Assembly: GCF_009708005.2 (NCBI RefSeq)
Contig: NZ_CP052757.1
Span: 186,001 to 250,000 of the forward strand
Reading direction: 5' to 3'
DNA length: 64,000 nt
Origin: Cellulosimicrobium protaetiae
GTDB taxonomy: Bacteria > Actinomycetota > Actinomycetes > Actinomycetales > Cellulomonadaceae
The position numbers were made by a program, and so were the translations under genes. Under the pieces are notes generated by a model, which was given only the letters and a program-made list of their open reading frames with translations, searched no databases and was not told the origin of the DNA. Numbering within the stretch: position 1 is the stretch's first letter; each line of letters starts with the position of its first letter. Positions 58,948 through 64,000 of this stretch are shown here, one piece after another.

Positions 58948-60720
58948 ATGTCGGGTTCGCGAACACCCTCGGTGCCGGCGGGGGGCCGGGCGCGCGCACG
59001 GACCCCGCTCCTCTTCGGCTCGTTGCGCGGCTACCAGAAGGCGTGGCTCCAGGGCGATCTCGTCGCGGGGCTCACCGTCTGGGCAGTGCTCGTCCCGGAG
59101 TCGCTCGCCTACGCGACGATCGCGGGCGTCTCTCCGGTGGTGGGCCTCTACGCGGCCGTCCCGTCGCTCGTCCTCTACACCGCGTTCGGCAGCTCGCGGC
59201 ACCTCGTCGTCGGGCCCATGTCCGCGACGGCCGCGCTCTCGGCCGCGGTCGTGGCGGTGTTCGCGCCGGGGGACGCGGCGTTCTACGCCGCGCTCACGAC
59301 CGGGGTCGCGCTCGTCACGGGGCTGCTGTGCCTCGTCGCGGGGATCGCCCGGCTCGGGTTCGTCGCGTCGTTCATCTCCGAGCCCGTGCTCAAGGGCTTC
59401 ATCGTCGGCATGGCGCTGGTGATCATTATCGGCCAGGTCCCGGCGCTGCTCGGCGTCGAGAAGGGTGAGGGCAACTTCTTCGAGAAGCTCTGGACGATCC
59501 TCACCGAGCTCGGCACCGCGAACGGCCCGACGGTCCTGCTCGGGCTCGGCACGCTCGCGGCGCTGCTCGCGATCAAGCGGTGGGCGCCGAAGGTCCCCGG
59601 TTCGCTCGTCGCGGTCGTCATCGGGATCGTCGCGATCCTGGCGCTGTCGCTCGACGACGACGGTGTGGAGATCGTCGGCCCGATCGACGCGGGCCTCCCC
59701 GCGCTCGGGTTCCCCGACATGGACTGGGGCAACTACACGGCCCTGATCGGACCGTGCGCGGGCGTCATGCTCGTCGGGTTCGCCGAGGCGCTCGGCGCCG
59801 CGAAGACGTACGCCGCGCGCGAGGGCTACGACATCGACCCCAACCGCGAGCTGATCGGCATGGGCGCCGCCAACCTCGGGTCGGGCCTCGCGTCAGGGAT
59901 GGTCGTGAACGGCAGCCTGTCCAAGACCGCGGTCAACGGCGGTGCGGGCGCCAAGAGCCAGGTCTCGGGCCTCACCGCGGCGGTCCTCGTCGTCCTCACC
60001 CTGCTCTTCCTCACCCCCGTCTTCGAGTCGCTGCCGGAGGCGACGCTCGCCGCGGTCGTCATCGCGGCCGTGACCGAGCTCGTCGACGTCCGCGCGCTGC
60101 GCCGCCTCTACGGCCTGCGCACCCCGACCATGCGCCGCCTGTACGGCAACGCGGCCCGCGACGACTTCTACGCCGCCGCGGCGACCACGGCGGGCGTCCT
60201 CCTCCTCGACACGCTGCCCGGGCTCGTCATCGGGGTCGTGCTGTCGCTGCTGCTCCTCCTCGCGCGCGCGTCGCGCCCGCACGTCGCGGTCCTGGTGCGC
60301 TCCGCGCACGGGCTGTGGGTCGACGCCGACCGTCGGGCGCTCCTCGGGAAGGACGGCGGCACGTCCGTCCCCGGTGTCCTCGTGGTCCGGCCCGAGTCCG
60401 GGCTGTTCTTCGCGAACGCCGAGGCCCTGCGCCACCACGTCCGCGACCTCGCCGCCGCGGCCTCCCCGCGGCTCGTCGTCCTCGACACCGAGACCGTCCC
60501 GTTCATCGACGTGGACGCCGCCGAGATGCTCGCCACGTTGCGGACCGACCTGGCCCGCCACGGCACGCGCCTCGTCCTCGCCCGCGACGTCGGTCAGGTC
60601 CGCGACGAGCTGCGCGCCGCCGTCGGACGGGACGAGCGCCCGCCGGTCTACGCGGACGTCGACGCCGCGATCGCGGCCGAGGGTGCCGGGACCCCCGACG
60701 CCCCCGGCGCGGGGGGATAG
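58948..60720 (+). CDS. SulP-family anion transporter with STAS domain
   Basis: Encodes 590 residues. The membrane part (about 25-425) shows the SulP signature GLYAAVPSLVLYTAFGSSRHLVVGPM and a conserved acidic segment GFAEALGAAKTYA. The cytosolic STAS domain is at about 455-570 (VLDTETVPFIDVDAAEMLATL). SulP proteins carry sulfate, bicarbonate, chloride or dicarboxylates, coupled to Na+ or H+; the substrate here is unknown. The start codon ATG at 58948 follows GGACGGAGGAC. It is followed by the PAS-ANTAR gene in the same direction. Confidence 0.9.
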   Translation: MSGSRTPSVPAGGRARARTPLLFGSLRGYQKAWLQGDLVAGLTVWAVLVPESLAYATIAGVSPVVGLYAAVPSLVLYTAFGSSRHLVVGPMSATAALSAAVVAVFAPGDAAFYAALTTGVALVTGLLCLVAGIARLGFVASFISEPVLKGFIVGMALVIIIGQVPALLGVEKGEGNFFEKLWTILTELGTANGPTVLLGLGTLAALLAIKRWAPKVPGSLVAVVIGIVAILALSLDDDGVEIVGPIDAGLPALGFPDMDWGNYTALIGPCAGVMLVGFAEALGAAKTYAAREGYDIDPNRELIGMGAANLGSGLASGMVVNGSLSKTAVNGGAGAKSQVSGLTAAVLVVLTLLFLTPVFESLPEATLAAVVIAAVTELVDVRALRRLYGLRTPTMRRLYGNAARDDFYAAAATTAGVLLLDTLPGLVIGVVLSLLLLLARASRPHVAVLVRSAHGLWVDADRRALLGKDGGTSVPGVLVVRPESGLFFANAEALRHHVRDLAAAASPRLVVLDTETVPFIDVDAAEMLATLRTDLARHGTRLVLARDVGQVRDELRAAVGRDERPPVYADVDAAIAAEGAGTPDAPGAGG

Positions 60721-60902
60721 GGTCCCGCGATCGCGGCCCTCCGTGGAAGGCACGCCGGAGCGGTCTGCTTCACGTCCGGCGCCCCCCACGGCACCTCGGC
60801 CGCACCCCCACCGTAGGAAGCCTCCACGGAACTCGCCATCGCTCACCGGGTCGTGCGGGCGGTACGCTCAGGGGGTCGAGTCTGGACCTGGCTCCTCATC
60901 CA

Positions 60903-60914
60903 CCGGATATCCGG
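60903..60914 (+). promoter_or_regulatory. Palindrome overlapping the ANTAR gene ribosome site
   Basis: CCGGATATCCGG is a perfect 12-bp palindrome whose last bases are part of the GGAGG ribosome site of the PAS-ANTAR gene. It could be a repressor site or fold as a tiny hairpin; the region has no other structure. Confidence 0.35.
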
Positions 60915-60922
60915 AGGCCAGT

Positions 60923-61558
60923 GTGACCGTAGACGACCACGCCATCGAGCAGGCACTCGCCCGTGGCGCGCACCAGCAGATCGGGCAGTACCGCCTCGAC
61001 CTCGCCACCGGCGTCTGGTGGTGGTCGCCCGAGACGTACCGTCTGCACGGGTTCGAGCCGGGCGACGTCGTCCCGACGACCGCCCTCGTCCTCGCGCACA
61101 AGCACCCCGACGACCGCGAGCGGGTCGGCACGATCCTCGAGGAGGCGCGCCGCACCGGCGCGCCGTTCTCGAGCGTGCACCGGATCATGGACGCGCACGG
61201 CGGCGAACGCTTCCTCGTCGTGGTCGGCCAGGGTCGCCGCGACCGCGAGACGGGGGAGGTCACCGAGCTCGTCGGGTACTTCGTGGACGTCACGCGGACC
61301 GTCACCGAGCATGCGCAGGATCGCGCCCGGCACGACATCGCCGCCGCGGCCGCGACCCGGGGGACGATCGAGCAGGCCAAGGGCGTCGTCATGACCGCCT
61401 ACGGCGTGCGTCCCGACGAGGCGTTCGCGCGCCTCCGACGCGCGTCCAACGACCGGAACGTGCCGTTGCGCGAGATCGCGCTGCTCGTCGCGGACGAGGC
61501 CGCACGAGGCGGCTCGGACGTCCTCGCCCGCGTCGACGCGCTCCTGCGCCGACGCTGA
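60923..61558 (+). CDS. PAS-ANTAR RNA-binding antiterminator
   Basis: Encodes 211 residues from a GTG at 60923 with a GGAGG site. A PAS domain (about 15-135, GQYRLDLATGVWWWSPETYRLHGFEPG) is followed by the ANTAR domain (about 150-211) with TRGTIEQAKGVVMTAYGVRPDEAFARLRRAS. ANTAR proteins bind paired hairpins in mRNA and prevent terminator formation; the PAS domain would sense the signal. The target is not visible here. Upstream is the SulP gene. Confidence 0.88.
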   Translation: MTVDDHAIEQALARGAHQQIGQYRLDLATGVWWWSPETYRLHGFEPGDVVPTTALVLAHKHPDDRERVGTILEEARRTGAPFSSVHRIMDAHGGERFLVVVGQGRRDRETGEVTELVGYFVDVTRTVTEHAQDRARHDIAAAAATRGTIEQAKGVVMTAYGVRPDEAFARLRRASNDRNVPLREIALLVADEAARGGSDVLARVDALLRRR

Positions 61559-61594
61559 GCCACGCCGGCGAGCCGTCGCGCGGGCCGGCCGCGG

Positions 61595-62014
61595 TCAGCC
61601 CTTGCTCGTGGCCTCGCGGATCCTCTTCTGCTCCTGGCGACCGTCCCACCAGCGGGTGAGGACGAGCCACCCGAGGAGCCAGCCCCCCAGCGCGCCGACC
61701 AGCCAGACGACGACCGTCACGCCGACCCAGGTGGCGGCGCCCGAGATCTCGAGCCCGTCCCCGATCAGCGTCGCGACCCACAGCGCGAGGAACGTCGACA
61801 CGAGGCCGATGCCGCCCAGGATCGCCGACGCGTACTTGCGCGCCACGTTGAACACGAACGGCGCAAGGATCGCCTGGGCCACCGCGAAGATCAGCACGGC
61901 GACGACGAACCCCGACGCGTGCACGGTCACCCCGTCGAACAGGCTCGAGGCGAGGAGGAGGCCCAGTGCGGCGAGGACCACGTTGATCGCGAAGCTCAGC
62001 AGGAAGCGGATCAT
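61595..62014 (-). CDS. Phage-holin-family four-helix membrane protein
   Basis: Encodes 139 residues with four membrane helices (about 2-24, 34-56, 66-88, 98-122) and a basic, cytosolic C-terminus. The pattern is that of the mycobacterial four-TMS holin superfamily, common as a chromosomal gene in actinobacteria, and it does not imply a prophage. The ATG overlaps the stop codon of the LPPTG surface protein gene (ATGA), so it is translated together with it. Confidence 0.8.
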   Translation of the reverse strand: MIRFLLSFAINVVLAALGLLLASSLFDGVTVHASGFVVAVLIFAVAQAILAPFVFNVARKYASAILGGIGLVSTFLALWVATLIGDGLEISGAATWVGVTVVVWLVGALGGWLLGWLVLTRWWDGRQEQKRIREATSKG

Positions 62015-64000
62015 GCGGCAACGGTCCCGCCCCCGGGCACCTTCCGCAACCGCAGGAGGGCACCCGTCCCGGTGAGGAGGACGGCGAGCACCACGAGCGC
62101 CCCGACGCCTGCCCCGGTCGGCGGGAGGCTGCCCCCGCCGGTGGGCCGGAACGCGTTGGTCACGGTCGCGTCGACCTCGGACGCGTCGCCCGTCGGGACG
62201 GTGAACGTCCCGGACGTCGGCGTCGCGTCGTCGGGGTCGACCGTCACGTCGGTCCCGGCGACGGAGAGCGTCACCGCTTCGGCGTCGCCCGCGTCGGTCT
62301 CCGCGAGCGTGCACTCGGCCCCCTGGGGGACCTGCTCGTAGACGGCGGTCCAGTCGTCGCCGGCCGAGAGTGTCCGCTCGGCGCCGCCCGGGATCACGAC
62401 GTCCGTCGCGGCACCGTCGACGTCCCACGTGCAGGCGAGAGTGACGACGAACGCGTCGCCCCGGTGCTGGGACGCGCCCGGCCCGGCGAGCTCCTTCGTC
62501 ACGACGACCCGACCGACGTCGAAGACGTTGGTCACGGTGACCTGCGCCGGTCCGGCCCCGACGACGGCCGCACCCGGCTCGCCGCCCTCGACGGCGGTGG
62601 AGACCGTCGTCGACGACGCCCCGCCCGTCGCGGTCTCGGTGACGACGCACTCCGCGCCGAAGGGAAGGCCGTCGTAGACGGCGACCTCGCCCCCGGAGAT
62701 CATGCGCTCCGCACCGCCCGGGACCTCGATCGGCTCGCCCAGGAACGTGCAGGCCGCGCTCACCGTGAACGGCCCCCCGCCGAACGCCTCGGCACCGTCT
62801 CCGGCCACGACCTTGGTGACCTCGATCGACCCCGCGTCGTAGGTGTTGGTGACGGTGAGCTCGACGGGATCCTGGATCGTCGCCTCCCCGTCCACGACGA
62901 CCGGGTTCGGGGCGATCGCGACGTCGGTCGCGCCGCCCTGCTCCGTCTCCGTGACGGTGCACGTGTCACCGTCCTGGAGACCGAAGTAGAGCGCGGGGAA
63001 GCCGGGGCCGAACCGGCGGTCGGGCCCGCCCGGGATGACCGTCACGGGGGCGCCCTGGTTCGTGGTGCACTCGAGGGTCACCGCGTACGGGAACTCCTCG
63101 AACGGCACGGACGACAGGTACTGCTCGAGCTGCTCCAGGAGCGCGGGGAGGTCGGCCGGGTCGATCGGGCCGTCCGGCACCTCGGGCAGCGGCGGCAGCT
63201 CCGGCATCGGCGGGGCGAACCCCGCCGCGTCGCCGTCGACCACCTTGCGCACCACGAGGGGTGCGGTGAGGAACGTGTTGGTCACCTGCACGGTCACCGT
63301 CGTCGGCGCGCCCTGGTCCGCCGGCGGGACGACGATGCCGTCGACGGTCGTCCCGGCGACCGGCTCGCCGCCGTCGACGACGATCGCGGTCGACGACGCC
63401 CCGAAGTCGTCGGTCTCCGTCAGGGAGCAGACCGCTCCGACCGGCAGGCCGTCGTAGACGACGCTCGCACCGCCGTCGATCTCCCGGACGGCACCCCCGG
63501 GGACGGTCAGCTCCACGCCCTCGTACGTGCACGCGAGCGTCACCTCGAACGGTCCCGGGCCGTAGAGCGCGCCGATGCCGGCGAGCTCCTTGTCGACCTG
63601 GATCGACCCGACGTCGAACGTGTTGGTGATGACGACGTTCGCGACGTCGCCGCTGCCGACCGTCACGGTGTCCGGCACGACGACGACGTCCTCGTCGGGG
63701 TTCGTCGCCCCGCCGTCGTCGGTCTCCTCGACGTCGCACACCGCGCCCGTCGGCAGGTTGGCGATCTGCGCGTCGAGCGGCCCGGCGCCGCCGAGCACGA
63801 CCTCGCCGTCGTAGACCGTGCGCGGCTCGCCCGGACCGTCGCCGTCGTCGTCGTACGTGCAGACCACGGAGATCGTGAAGGGACCCTGGCCGTAGGCGGG
63901 GCCGCCCTCGCCGGTGACCACCTTCTGGAGCCCGATCGCCCCGACGTCGTACGTGTTGGTGAGCGTGACGTCGTTCGTGCCCACCCCGAGCACGTCGGGC
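62011..64000 (-). CDS. LPPTG-anchored surface protein with DUF5979 repeats (5' end beyond window)
   Basis: The 663 visible residues belong to a larger protein; the frame is open to the window edge, so signal peptide and N-terminus are missing. Five repeats of about 100 residues are seen, each starting with a strand such as GSIEVTKVVAG, containing Cys in a TLACTY-like strand and again in GAECVVTET, and ending in VTNTY/F. The Lys, Glu and Asn positions fit internal isopeptide bonds, and the Cys pairs suggest disulfides. The C-terminus has LPPTG (about 40 residues before the end), a hydrophobic helix and a basic tail, the sortase sorting signal. Repeat 3 carries a Pro-rich insertion (about 40 residues). 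Likely a rigid stalk or adhesin on the cell wall. Confidence 0.9.
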   Translation of the reverse strand, partial: PDVLGVGTNDVTLTNTYDVGAIGLQKVVTGEGGPAYGQGPFTISVVCTYDDDGDGPGEPRTVYDGEVVLGGAGPLDAQIANLPTGAVCDVEETDDGGATNPDEDVVVVPDTVTVGSGDVANVVITNTFDVGSIQVDKELAGIGALYGPGPFEVTLACTYEGVELTVPGGAVREIDGGASVVYDGLPVGAVCSLTETDDFGASSTAIVVDGGEPVAGTTVDGIVVPPADQGAPTTVTVQVTNTFLTAPLVVRKVVDGDAAGFAPPMPELPPLPEVPDGPIDPADLPALLEQLEQYLSSVPFEEFPYAVTLECTTNQGAPVTVIPGGPDRRFGPGFPALYFGLQDGDTCTVTETEQGGATDVAIAPNPVVVDGEATIQDPVELTVTNTYDAGSIEVTKVVAGDGAEAFGGGPFTVSAACTFLGEPIEVPGGAERMISGGEVAVYDGLPFGAECVVTETATGGASSTTVSTAVEGGEPGAAVVGAGPAQVTVTNVFDVGRVVVTKELAGPGASQHRGDAFVVTLACTWDVDGAATDVVIPGGAERTLSAGDDWTAVYEQVPQGAECTLAETDAGDAEAVTLSVAGTDVTVDPDDATPTSGTFTVPTGDASEVDATVTNAFRPTGGGSLPPTGAGVGALVVLAVLLTGTGALLRLRKVPGGGTVAA

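Noticed and set aside
61595-62014. Prophage remnant suggested by a holin-family gene
   Set aside because: No phage structural, lysis or integrase genes are nearby; this four-helix family is common as a chromosomal gene.
1-64000. CRISPR arrays, tRNA or rRNA genes
   Set aside because: No regularly spaced repeats and no cloverleaf or rRNA-like stretches were found on reading either strand.

Overview
The window is chromosomal DNA from a very high-GC actinobacterium. Long GC-driven antisense reading frames run opposite almost every gene, GTG starts are frequent, and many adjacent genes overlap by 4 nt (GTGA or ATGA). Gene content (a LysX-type fused lysyl-tRNA synthetase, SigJ, ECF sigma factors, SpoIIE/STAS/HATPase partner-switch proteins, an ANTAR regulator, an Eis-like acetyltransferase, a large secreted GH2 enzyme with PA14 and LamG modules, a DUF5979/LPPTG surface protein) points to Micrococcales, near Cellulosimicrobium/Cellulomonas/Isoptericola. 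The genus is an inference. No rRNA, tRNA, transposase, integrase or CRISPR array was seen.

Layout. 0-6.5 kb: membrane proteins, a cold-shock protein, an amidohydrolase, an APC permease, a lipoprotein and a membrane-anchored esterase. 6.5-9.8 kb: lysX. 9.9-12.7 kb: TraR/DksA-like protein, MDR oxidoreductase, lipoprotein, SRPBCC protein. 12.7-16.2 kb: SigJ with a carboxymuconolactone decarboxylase, then a dicarboxylate/amino-acid symporter preceded by a 27-codon leader peptide of the cysteine-attenuation type, which suggests a sulfur-regulated cystine importer. 16.4-20.7 kb: a lipoprotein penicillin-binding protein and a WXG-like protein/lipoprotein operon. 20.9-22.1 kb: DUF6153 and DUF305, a probable metal-related pair. 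22.2-27.4 kb: DUF1905/PatB, EamA-like transporter/MprF-type lipid aminoacyltransferase, DedA. 27.5-30.7 kb: serine hydrolase, LLM oxidoreductase, membrane protein.

30.9-33.9 kb is a compact polyamine-type operon, speD - DUF4178 - DUF350 - membrane-embedded aminopropyltransferase, whose shape suggests an envelope-directed aminopropyl pathway. 34.1-35.6 kb holds a STAS anti-anti-sigma-like protein and a HATPase with two small genes between them. 35.7-39.3 kb is the secreted GH2 enzyme. 39.6-46.4 kb: UBP zinc finger protein, conserved hypothetical, Eis-like GNAT, LuxR/AAA regulator, phosphoglycerate-mutase-type phosphatase. 46.4-48.3 kb: a SigE-type sigma factor with a membrane protein, likely its anti-sigma factor.

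48.5-61.6 kb reads as a stress and envelope-homeostasis neighbourhood: a GAF-GAF-SpoIIE-HATPase phosphatase, an ECF sigma factor with a SnoaL-like tail, two DUF1269 paralogues, SHOCT, DUF6325 and DUF7144 small proteins, an AI-2E/PerM-type permease, a TetR-controlled ABC exporter with a visible palindromic operator, a GAP-family protein, a SulP-STAS anion transporter and a PAS-ANTAR regulator. The window closes with a four-helix holin-like membrane protein that overlaps the stop codon of a truncated LPPTG surface protein built from five DUF5979-like repeats, each with a conserved cysteine pair.

Intergenic regions carry many long GC-rich hairpins, two of them near-perfect or perfect 27-29 bp stems, used as terminators without obvious U tracts.
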